A model generated the notes under the pieces. It was not told the origin of the DNA. It saw only the letters and a list, made by a program, of their open reading frames with translations, and ran no database searches. DNA of 5,065 nucleotides from Cyanobium sp. (GTDB lineage: Bacteria > Cyanobacteriota > Cyanobacteriia > PCC-6307 > Cyanobiaceae), in NCBI GenBank assembly GCA_014191535.1, contig BJHC01000120.1, positions 1 to 5,065 of the forward strand, written 5' to 3'. Below, in pieces: positions 1-5,065 of the stretch (within the stretch, counting starts at the first letter, position 1; each line of letters begins with the position of its first letter). The translations under genes and the position numbers were made by a program.

Positions 1-1
1 T

Positions 2-193
2 GGGGCCAGTGGCACGGTGCGGGCCAGCTACAGCGTGAGTGCCGACTGCATCGGCAAGGCGGTCTATCCCGATGGTCAGAGCGCCGTGAGTTTCATCAGC
101 CCCGACGGCAGCCGGTTCAGCTACACCATCACCCGTGCCCCGGGGGATCGGCGCACGTCGCTCTCCGGCTGGGAGATCCGCGTGGCGCCTTAA
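2..193 (+). CDS. C-terminal fragment of an unrecognised, probably beta-rich protein (5' end outside window)
   Basis: An open frame with no stop runs from base 2 to a TAA at 191-193 and gives 63 residues, beginning GASGTVRASY and ending WEIRVAP. The start lies upstream of the window, so signal peptide and length cannot be judged. The fragment is rich in Ser, Gly, Thr and aromatic residues, alternates polar and hydrophobic positions as beta strands do, and has a single Cys in the stretch YSVSADCIGK (residues 10-19). That stretch resembles the G-x-Y-x-V-x-x-D-C-x-G pattern I associate with small secreted beta-barrel-like hypothetical proteins; this is a loose resemblance only. The next gene on the same strand starts 52 bp downstream. 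I do not recognise the family. That the frame is coding is fairly likely, because it is open to the window edge, has G/C-rich third positions and ends just before the next gene. Confidence 0.6.
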   Translation, partial: GASGTVRASYSVSADCIGKAVYPDGQSAVSFISPDGSRFSYTITRAPGDRRTSLSGWEIRVAP

Positions 194-214
194 CACCGGC
201 TTCCCTTGCGGGGG

Positions 215-245
215 CCAACGGCGAGGGGCACCCTGGGGCCGTTGG
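215..245 (+). other. Inverted repeat (hairpin) ending at the start codon of the next gene
   Basis: CCAACGGC (215-222) is perfectly complementary to GCCGTTGG (238-245), an 8-bp stem. Inside it AGGG (224-227) can pair with CCCT (231-234) around a GCA triloop, so the RNA could fold as a two-tier hairpin with a small 1/3-nt internal loop. The outer stem ends at the base before the ATG at 246. There is no U-tract after it, so it is not a canonical intrinsic terminator. It would cover the ribosome-binding region of the 86-aa gene. Either role, weak terminator for the upstream gene or translational control, is inference. Confidence 0.4.
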
Positions 246-506
246 ATGCCTGAAGACCCGGTGACCGACCCGCAACGGACCCTTGCCCAGCTGCGCCGCA
301 TCCGCGACTACGAGGCCTTCAAGGCCTTCTATCTGCAGCTGGACCCAGAGCTCACCAACAGCCCCGCCTTCCTGCAGGCTCTGATGGCGATCAACGGCTT
401 CGACTGGCTCGAGGCCCTGCTGGAGGAAACCTTCGGCGAGGAGCTCGACAGCATCGATCAACCGCGCCACCGGCTGGTCAGCCACCACCTGCCGATGGCA
501 GCCTGA
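246..506 (+). CDS. Small hypothetical protein, 86 aa
   Basis: I do not recognise this protein. It runs from ATG at 246 to TGA at 504-506, 86 residues starting MPEDPVTDPQ. The middle (about residues 11-70) looks mostly alpha-helical, with amphipathic stretches around RTLAQLRRIRDYEAFKAFYL and SPAFLQALMAINGFDWLEALL, followed by an acidic segment ETFGEELDSID. No signal peptide, membrane segment or metal-binding motif is visible, so it is probably cytosolic. The frame stays open upstream to 135, but that would overlap the preceding gene by about 60 bp, so I chose 246; an in-frame GTG at 261 is a possible alternative. The Shine-Dalgarno is poor (only a G-run at 235-238), and that region lies in a hairpin. 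It is probably co-transcribed with the 67-aa gene 22 bp downstream. A role in protein-protein contact is possible but nothing in the sequence establishes it. Confidence 0.65.
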   Translation: MPEDPVTDPQRTLAQLRRIRDYEAFKAFYLQLDPELTNSPAFLQALMAINGFDWLEALLEETFGEELDSIDQPRHRLVSHHLPMAA

Positions 507-528
507 TCGCGCAACACGCCGGCGGGCC

Positions 529-732
529 ATGGCCTACAGCATCAACACCCACGACAGCTGGGGCGTGGTGAACGTGGGCAGCTTCACCACCCTGGAGCAG
601 GCACGTGAGGCCTTCCGTGATCTGTGTGCCGACCCCTGGTACCGGCAGGACGGCACCGTGAAAGGGGCGGAACTGCTGGACACCTCCAATCCCTCCGCGC
701 CGCAACGGCTGGACTGGTGTTCGTTTCAGTAG
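529..732 (+). CDS. Small hypothetical protein, 67 aa
   Basis: Not recognised by name. ATG at 529 to TAG at 730-732 gives 67 residues. The apparent order is a beta strand (about residues 2-5 and 11-16, YSIN and WGVVNVG), an alpha helix (about 20-34, TLEQAREAFRDLCAD), a conserved-looking PWYRQDG turn (35-41), and a second strand (TVKGAELLD, 42-50), then a tail ending RLDWCSFQ. This compact beta-alpha-beta layout, with three Trp (11, 36, 63) and two Cys (33, 64), looks like a real folded small protein rather than a chance frame. The general look is that of short conserved hypotheticals of marine-type cyanobacteria, but that is memory-level resemblance, not a database result. No transmembrane segment or signal peptide is present. 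It follows the 86-aa gene by 22 bp with no clear Shine-Dalgarno, and its stop is 11 bp from the stop of the converging helicase gene. Confidence 0.65.
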   Translation: MAYSINTHDSWGVVNVGSFTTLEQAREAFRDLCADPWYRQDGTVKGAELLDTSNPSAPQRLDWCSFQ

Positions 733-743
733 TGGCCTGAGTT

Positions 744-3224
744 TCATACCGCCTCGGCCCGCTGGGCCTCGCGGATCAGGCGCTGCACCCGCTCCAGCAG
801 GGATTCATTGCTGAGGCGGTTGTTGAGGCGCTCCACCAGCAGGGGGAAGGCCAGGGGGCCGGGCCGGGCCGTGCGCTGCATCAACCACGTGCTGGACGCC
901 ATCCGTTCCAGGGCCAGCTGCAGCCGCGGGCGCTCCAGCTGCTCCTCCAACACCTCCCGCCGGGCCTGCTCCAGCAGCAGCGAATCAGGCTCATGCTTGT
1001 TGAACACATCGAACAGCAGGGCCGCACTGATTTGCAGCTGGCCGCCGGTTTTGTTCTGCCCCGGCATGCTCTGGGTGATCAGGCCGCTCACCTGGGCGAT
1101 GGCGCGGAAGCGCCGCCGGCAGAGCTCCGAGAGGTTCACCGCCTGCTCCAGATCCCGTTCCAGATCCTCCACGGTCAGCAGTTCATCGCCGTGGAGCTCC
1201 AGCAGCTCCTCGAAGGGGTAGCCCTTGGGGGCCAACAGCTCAAAGCCGTAGTCGTTCACCGACACGGTGATCGTGCTGGCCCGGTGCCGCGCCAGGCGCC
1301 AGGCCCACAGGAAGCCGATGCCCTCATGCACAAACCGCCCTTCGAAGGGGAACACGAACAGGTGGCTGCCCTCGCGGCTGCGGCAGAGCTCCAGCAGGAT
1401 TTCGTCGTTGCGGGGCAGGCTGGAGAGGTCGTTTTGGCGTTGGAGTAGCGGCTCCAGGGCCCGCAGCTCCGGGGTGTCCAGCTCCGTTTCCCCCGCCAGG
1501 GCCCGGGCACAGCGGTCCACCTCCTGGCGCAGGTGGCCGCTGAGCAGATCCGAGAGGGCCATCTGGCCACCGGCCCAGGCGGGCACCGTGGAGCTCTTGC
1601 GGGTGGTGGCCTTCACCTGGGCGGTCATCTCCCGCAGCCGCACGAATTCCAGTTGGCGGCCGGCGAAGAAGAACACATCGCCGGGCTTGAGCCGGCCGAT
1701 GAACGCCTCCTCCACATGGCCAATCACCGCTCCGCGCACAAAGCGCACGGTCACCGAGCGGTCGGCCGTGATCGTGCCGATGTTGAAGCGGTGCAGCCGG
1801 GCGATGGCCTTGTCGACCACCCGGTAGCGATCCCCCTGCCACTCCAACTTGCGGTAGCGCGGATAGGCCCCCAGGCAGCGGCCCCCGTGCTCGAGCACCT
1901 CCAGGCACCACTGCCACTGGCTGTCCGTGAGCTGCTGGAAACTCCAGCAGCGGCGCACCGTGGCCAGCTCCTGCTCGGGCTCGAAGCCGGGGCCGCAGGC
2001 CAGGGTGGTGAGGTGCTGCAACAGCACATCCAGTGGCAGCTGGGGCGGGCGGCGGTGCTCCACCAGCCCCTGCTCCAGCCCGCGGCGCATGGCACTCACC
2101 TCCAGCAGCTCCAGGGCATTGGTGGGCATGAACAGCACCTGGGAGGTGCCCCCGGGGCAGTGGGCGCTGCGGCCGGCCCGCTGAAGCAACCGCGCCAGGT
2201 TCTTGGCGCTGCCGATCTGCACCACCCGCTCCACCGGCTGAAAATCCACCCCCAGGTCGAGGGAGCTGGTGCACACCACCCAGCGCAGATCGCCGTTCTT
2301 CACCCGCGCTTCGATCGCCTCGCGCTCGCTGCGGTCGATGGCGCTGTGGTGCAGGGCCAGGGCGTCTTCCATCTCCGGGCAGGCGAAGCGCAGGCACTGG
2401 TGCCAGCGCTCCGCCTGGTTGCGGGTGTTGGTGAACAGCAGGGTGCTCACCGCCGGATCCAGGCCCGCCACCAGCTGCTCGTACATGCGCAGCCCCAGGT
2501 GGCCGCCCCAGGGGAAGCCATCGATGCTCTCCGGCAGCAGGCTGCGGATCGCCGTGCTGCGCTGCAGCTGGGCGGTGACCATCCGCGGCGGTGTGCCCAC
2601 GCCGAGGGCCGCCTCGGCCGCCTGCTCCAGGTTGCCGATGGTGGCGCTGATCGCCCAGGTGCGCAGGCCGGGCCGCAGCCGCCGCAGCCAGCTCAGGCAC
2701 AACTCGCATTGGGTGCCGCGCTTGCTGCCCATCAGCTCGTGCCACTCATCCAGCACCACCGCCTGCAGCTCGCCGAACAGGGCCTCGGCCTTGGCGTTGG
2801 CCAGCAGCACGCTCAGGGATTCCGGCGTGGTGATCAGGATCTGCGGGGGGGTGCGCAGCTGTTTGCTGCGCTCATGGCTGCTGGTGTCGCCATTGCGGAT
2901 GGCCACCCGCAGCGGCCAGCCCATGGCCTGGATCGGTTGTTCAATCGCCAGGGCCAGATCGCGGCTGAGGGCCCGCAGCGGCGTGATCACCAGCAGTTGC
3001 AGGCCTTGGCTGCCAGGCCCCTGCAGCATCTCCGCCACCGGCCCCAGCACCGCCGCATAGGTTTTGCCCGAGCCGGTGGGCACCTGCAGCAGGCCGCTCT
3101 GGCCCTCGAGGTACGCCTTCCAGCACTGGCGCTGGAAGGCCATTGGCGTCCAACCCTGGAGGGCGAACCAGGCTTCAATCGGCTCCAGGGCCGCAGCCGT
3201 GCGCGGCCGGCCGGAGCGGCTCAT
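744..3224 (-). CDS. Ligase-associated DEXH-box DNA helicase (Lhr-Core type), 826 aa
   Basis: Superfamily 2 helicase expected to use ATP to translocate 3'-to-5' on DNA and unwind it during repair. Motifs in order: Q-motif-like FQRQCW (30-35), Walker A PTGSGKT (49-55), Ia TPLRAL (81-86), Ib TTPESL (132-137), II DEWH (159-162), III SAT (193-195), IV LLFTNTR (262-268), V TSSLDLGVDF (319-328), VI QRAGRSAH (348-355). A winged-helix region (roughly 395-530) and the DEAD/H-associated Lhr core domain (roughly 540-750) follow. The length fits the ligase-associated Lhr-Core class and lacks the large C-terminal extension of full-length Lhr. The start is ATG at 3224: it overlaps the ligase stop as ATGA and has GGAGG seven bases upstream. 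The frame continues upstream to 3332, but only over the ligase end and with low-complexity residues, so that is not used. It is the last gene of the operon. All motor motifs are intact, so it should be active; motif VI has Ala where Gly is usual (SAH for SGH). Confidence 0.95.
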   Translation of the reverse strand: MSRSGRPRTAAALEPIEAWFALQGWTPMAFQRQCWKAYLEGQSGLLQVPTGSGKTYAAVLGPVAEMLQGPGSQGLQLLVITPLRALSRDLALAIEQPIQAMGWPLRVAIRNGDTSSHERSKQLRTPPQILITTPESLSVLLANAKAEALFGELQAVVLDEWHELMGSKRGTQCELCLSWLRRLRPGLRTWAISATIGNLEQAAEAALGVGTPPRMVTAQLQRSTAIRSLLPESIDGFPWGGHLGLRMYEQLVAGLDPAVSTLLFTNTRNQAERWHQCLRFACPEMEDALALHHSAIDRSEREAIEARVKNGDLRWVVCTSSLDLGVDFQPVERVVQIGSAKNLARLLQRAGRSAHCPGGTSQVLFMPTNALELLEVSAMRRGLEQGLVEHRRPPQLPLDVLLQHLTTLACGPGFEPEQELATVRRCWSFQQLTDSQWQWCLEVLEHGGRCLGAYPRYRKLEWQGDRYRVVDKAIARLHRFNIGTITADRSVTVRFVRGAVIGHVEEAFIGRLKPGDVFFFAGRQLEFVRLREMTAQVKATTRKSSTVPAWAGGQMALSDLLSGHLRQEVDRCARALAGETELDTPELRALEPLLQRQNDLSSLPRNDEILLELCRSREGSHLFVFPFEGRFVHEGIGFLWAWRLARHRASTITVSVNDYGFELLAPKGYPFEELLELHGDELLTVEDLERDLEQAVNLSELCRRRFRAIAQVSGLITQSMPGQNKTGGQLQISAALLFDVFNKHEPDSLLLEQARREVLEEQLERPRLQLALERMASSTWLMQRTARPGPLAFPLLVERLNNRLSNESLLERVQRLIREAQRAEAV
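749..774. other. Weak hairpin at the convergent gene ends
   Basis: GGCCC (756-760) pairs with GGGCC (764-768) around a GCT triloop. CCGC (749-752) can pair with GCGG (771-774) beyond a 3/2-nt internal loop. It lies inside the last codons of the helicase gene and 16 bp after the stop of the 67-aa gene. No T-run follows on either strand, so it is not a standard intrinsic terminator. It could slow transcription from either side, but short GC palindromes are common in DNA of this composition. Confidence 0.2.
842..868 (+). other. Potential G-quadruplex motif in the 3' part of the helicase gene
   Basis: Four G-runs on the plus strand (842-846, 854-858, 861-863, 866-868), separated by 7, 2 and 2 bases, meet the usual G3+/N1-7 pattern. 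The G-rich strand is the template strand of the helicase. In DNA this GC-rich, such a match can arise by chance from Pro/Gly/Leu codons, so function is unproven. Confidence 0.25.
3221..3224 (-). other. ATGA stop/start overlap, ligase to helicase
   Basis: On the minus strand the helicase ATG (3224-3222) shares two bases with the ligase TGA (3223-3221). This arrangement usually marks translational coupling, with ribosomes ending the ligase able to restart on the helicase. It fixes the helicase start and supports a single mRNA. Confidence 0.9.
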
Positions 3225-4882
3225 GGCGATCCCTCCAGCAGGGCCAGGGCGCTGGCGAGGCTGTCCGCCTCCGTGGCCGGTTTGTCCTGGCGCCAGCGGC
3301 TGATGCGCGGAAAGCGCACGGCGATGCCGCACTTATGGCGGTTGGAGCGCTGCAGCCCTTCGAAGGCCAGTTCGAACACCTGCAGCGGCTCCACCGCCCG
3401 CACCGGCCCGAACCGCTCCGTGGTGTGGGCGCGGATCCAGCGGTCGAGCTCGCGGATCTCGCCATCGTCGAGGCCGGAGTAGGCCTTGGCGAAGGTCACC
3501 AACGCTCCTTCGCCGTTCCAGAGGCCAAAGCTGTAGTCGGTGTAGAGGTTGGCGCGGCGCCCGCTCCCGGCCTGGGCGTAGAGCAGCACGGCATCGAGCC
3601 GGAGGGGCTCCAGCTTGTGCTTCCACCAGTGGCCCCGTTTGCGGCCCACCAGGTAGGGGGAGTTGCGCTGTTTGAGCATCAGGCCTTCAGCGCGCCGTTC
3701 GCGGGCCCCCTGCCGCAGCGGCTCCAACTGATCCCAGTGGCTGAGGGGCTCGGGCTCCGGCAGGCGCCAGCGCGGCACCAGCGTCTCCGGAGCCTCGCTG
3801 AGCCAGAGGGCCCGCAACTGCTCCAACCGCCGGCGCCGTTCCTCCAGGGGCTGGGGCCTGAGGTCGACGCCGCCCTGCTCCAGCAGGTCGTAGGCGATGA
3901 AGCAGGCCGGGCATTGGCGCTGCAGCGTGGTGCTGGGGGCCTTGCGACCCAACCGCCGTTGCAGGCTGGCGAAGGGTTCCGGCGCCTCCGCCTGGGGCTG
4001 CCACACGATCACCTCCCCATCGAGCACGGTGCCCTGGGGCAGGCTCTCGGCGAGGGTGATCAGCTCTGGAAAAGCGTCGTTGATCAGCTCTTCACCACGG
4101 CTCCACAGGCTGCAGCCGCTGCTGCGGTGGATCAGCTGGCCGCGGATCCCATCCCACTTCCATTCCAGCTGCCATTGCTGGGGCTCCGTGCTGCGCAGCA
4201 GCTCTGGATCCAGGGGGCTGGCCAGGAAGAAGGGGTAGGGGCGGGCGGCCAACGACTCCTGGTGGTCGCCCGGTGCCAGCAGTTGGCTGAAAGCGGCGGC
4301 GCTGGGTTCAAAGCCCCCCATCAGCCGATGGGCCAGTACCGCCTCCTCCAGGCCCGCACTCCGGGCCACGGCCCGTGTCACCAGGCCGGTGGACACCCCC
4401 ACCCGGAAGCCGCCGCTGAGCAGTTTGTTCACCAGCAGCAGTTGTTCCGGTGGCAACGTCGCCCAGCAGGCGCGCACCGCCTCCGCCTGGTCTTGCCCCT
4501 CCAGGGCCGCTAGCTGCGGCAGCCGCTGTTCCATCCAGGCGTGCAGTGGAATCTCGAGGATCGAGTTCGGGTCCTCGGAGCCGCGGGGCGATGCTGCTGG
4601 CCCCACCTGGCCCCAGAGCAGGGCCACGGTTTCCGCGGAATCCCCCACCTGGCTGTGGCAGGCCTCGAACAACCAGTCCGGCAGGTCTGAGCCCTCCAGG
4701 CAGATCTCCCGCAGGCGTCGACCGGTGATCAGTCGCCGACGCCGCTTGCCCAGCAGCAGGGCCAGGGCCCAGGCCGCATCCTCGGGCGGAGCGCTGCGGA
4801 AATAGCGCTCCAGGGCCGCCAGCTTGGCCCCCGTGCGGGTGGTGCCATCCAGCTCCTGAAACAGCGTGGTGAAGGCCCTCAT
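3221..4882 (-). CDS. ATP-dependent DNA ligase of the ligase-associated repair cassette, 553 aa
   Basis: Seals nicks in duplex DNA through a lysyl-AMP intermediate, probably as a repair ligase beside the NAD-dependent replicative LigA. An N-terminal DNA-binding domain covers about residues 1-205. The nucleotidyltransferase domain follows: motif I KWDGIR (242-247, catalytic Lys242), SRGEE (261-265), motif III LDGEVIVW (287-294), IIIa FIAYDLL (328-334), IV EGLMLKQ (399-405) and V WWKHKL (419-424). A C-terminal OB-fold (about 430-553) carries the RFPR...RWRQDK segment (523-534) that ends this family. No nuclease or polymerase domain is fused, unlike LigD, and the length is normal for the stand-alone bacterial class. 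The start at 4882 overlaps the stop of the upstream exonuclease as ATGA, and the stop overlaps the helicase start. No strong Shine-Dalgarno precedes it, so translation probably depends on coupling to the exonuclease. All nucleotidyl-transfer residues I can identify are present. Confidence 0.96.
   Translation of the reverse strand: MRAFTTLFQELDGTTRTGAKLAALERYFRSAPPEDAAWALALLLGKRRRRLITGRRLREICLEGSDLPDWLFEACHSQVGDSAETVALLWGQVGPAASPRGSEDPNSILEIPLHAWMEQRLPQLAALEGQDQAEAVRACWATLPPEQLLLVNKLLSGGFRVGVSTGLVTRAVARSAGLEEAVLAHRLMGGFEPSAAAFSQLLAPGDHQESLAARPYPFFLASPLDPELLRSTEPQQWQLEWKWDGIRGQLIHRSSGCSLWSRGEELINDAFPELITLAESLPQGTVLDGEVIVWQPQAEAPEPFASLQRRLGRKAPSTTLQRQCPACFIAYDLLEQGGVDLRPQPLEERRRRLEQLRALWLSEAPETLVPRWRLPEPEPLSHWDQLEPLRQGARERRAEGLMLKQRNSPYLVGRKRGHWWKHKLEPLRLDAVLLYAQAGSGRRANLYTDYSFGLWNGEGALVTFAKAYSGLDDGEIRELDRWIRAHTTERFGPVRAVEPLQVFELAFEGLQRSNRHKCGIAVRFPRISRWRQDKPATEADSLASALALLEGSP
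3232..3236 (-). promoter_or_regulatory. Shine-Dalgarno site of the helicase gene
   Basis: Minus-strand GGAGG lies seven bases upstream of the ATG at 3224, inside the ligase codons for its last residues (Leu-Glu-Gly). The match and spacing are good, and it decides the helicase start against the longer upstream frame. The ligase start at 4882 has no comparable site. Confidence 0.75.
4879..4882 (-). other. ATGA stop/start overlap, exonuclease to ligase
   Basis: The ligase ATG (4882-4880) shares two bases with the exonuclease TGA (4881-4879). I see no good Shine-Dalgarno in the bases just upstream on the minus strand, so ligase translation likely relies on ribosomes finishing the exonuclease. 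Confidence 0.9.
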
Positions 4883-5065
4883 GGATTGGCCAGCTCAGGG
4901 GTCTCCCCCTCAAACCGCTCCCCCTCAAACCGTTCAGCCTCGAAGGCGCCCTCCAGTGGTTCGGCGGTGATGCCCTCCACCTCCCGCAGGTAGCGGGCCA
5001 GCACGTTGCTCTGGCCGTGGGTCACGTACACCTGGCGGGCGCCGCTGTCGCGCACGCTGCGCAGC
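4879..5065 (-). CDS. Ligase-associated DNA damage response exonuclease, C-terminal 61 aa (5' end outside window)
   Basis: The last 61 codons of a gene that enters from the right edge; the first whole codon starts at 5064 and the stop TGA is 4881-4879. The fragment contains RQVYVTHGQSNVLARYLREV (residues 10-29), the end of a metallo-beta-lactamase/beta-CASP nuclease: VYVTHG supplies the late His (residue 16) that matches motif C of the mRNA-processing-like subgroup, and the following ARYLREVEGITAEPL is typical of the ligase-associated exonuclease. The upstream metal-binding motif (HxHxDH type) is not in the window, so activity cannot be judged. The position directly before the ligase with a 4-bp overlap fits the known cassette order. 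The final residues (about 38-61) form an acidic tail with a repeated RFEGE unit that looks longer than I would expect for the family. The identification rests on a short match plus context. Confidence 0.85.
   Translation of the reverse strand, partial: LRSVRDSGARQVYVTHGQSNVLARYLREVEGITAEPLEGAFEAERFEGERFEGETPELANP
4903..4932 (-). repeat. Two perfect 15-bp tandem copies in the exonuclease tail
   Basis: The plus-strand unit CTCCCCCTCAAACCG occurs at 4903-4917 and again, identically, at 4918-4932. Being 15 bp long, it keeps the frame and encodes RFEGE twice on the minus strand (fragment residues 45-49 and 50-54). The preceding FEAE (41-44) is a diverged relative of the same unit. Perfect identity suggests a recent duplication by slippage or unequal recombination. 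Confidence 0.9.

Noticed and set aside
135..245. Upstream start for the 86-aa gene at 135
   Set aside because: It would overlap the end of the preceding gene by 59 bp in another frame, and the added residues are Arg/Gly-rich and unlike the rest of the protein.
129..530. 133-aa minus-strand frame over the 86-aa gene
   Set aside because: It overlaps the plus-strand genes, is rich in Arg/Ala/Gly and has no recognisable feature; the plus-strand reading gives a more protein-like sequence.
1324..2745. 473-aa alternative minus-strand frame inside the helicase
   Set aside because: Its translation is dominated by Ala, Gly, Pro and Arg, a shifted reading of the helicase codons. The helicase motifs are continuous in the other frame, so no frameshift is needed.
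2845..2851. Run of seven G (seven C in the helicase coding strand), a possible slippage or phase-variation site
   Set aside because: The run is short, the frame is intact across it, and it only encodes Thr-Pro-Pro in ordinary sequence. Runs of this length are common in GC-rich DNA.
3225..3332. Possible N-terminal extension of the helicase by 36 residues
   Set aside because: The extra residues are low-complexity and lie over the ligase C-terminus, while ATG 3224 has a good Shine-Dalgarno and the ATGA overlap typical of this operon.
1533..3482. Long open frame (649 aa) on the plus strand opposite the helicase
   Set aside because: Its translation is low-complexity (Gln, His, Ala, Gly-rich) with no motif, and it lies wholly antisense to an intact helicase and the ligase end. 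Such frames are expected from biased third-position GC in the real genes.
3143..4513. Long open frame (456 aa) on the plus strand opposite the ligase
   Set aside because: Ala/Gln/Gly-rich composition without domains; the opposite strand encodes all ligase motifs in one frame. It is a shadow frame.

Overview
The window is GC-rich with dense coding, very short intergenic gaps and no insertion sequence, RNA gene or CRISPR array. Two small proteins at the left (86 and 67 aa) have the look of the small conserved hypotheticals of picocyanobacteria. This, the base composition and the absence of any exact GCGATCGC (HIP1) octamer that I could find suggest a high-GC Synechococcus/Cyanobium-type cyanobacterium. 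That assignment is an inference from general resemblance, not from a marker gene.

Left part (1-732, plus strand): the 3' end of a gene for an unrecognised, probably beta-rich protein; a 52-bp gap holding a strong inverted repeat that ends at the next start codon; then the two small hypothetical genes, 22 bp apart. They meet the right-hand operon tail to tail across an 11-bp spacer (733-743).

Right part (5065 down to 744, minus strand): an operon read exonuclease (partial, C-terminus only) -> ATP-dependent DNA ligase (553 aa) -> Lhr-Core-type DEXH helicase (826 aa). Both gene junctions are 4-bp ATGA overlaps. These are three of the four members of the known bacterial ligase-associated DNA-repair cassette. 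The fourth, a calcineurin-like phosphoesterase often found beside the helicase, is not downstream of the helicase here. The likely joint role is repair of damaged DNA: the helicase translocates on and unwinds DNA, the metallo-beta-lactamase/beta-CASP nuclease processes ends, and the ligase seals nicks.

I did not find a convincing undescribed system. The points most worth a second look are the missing fourth cassette member, a 15-bp in-frame tandem duplication that extends the exonuclease tail, the hairpin abutting the start of the 86-aa gene, and the two small unknown proteins.
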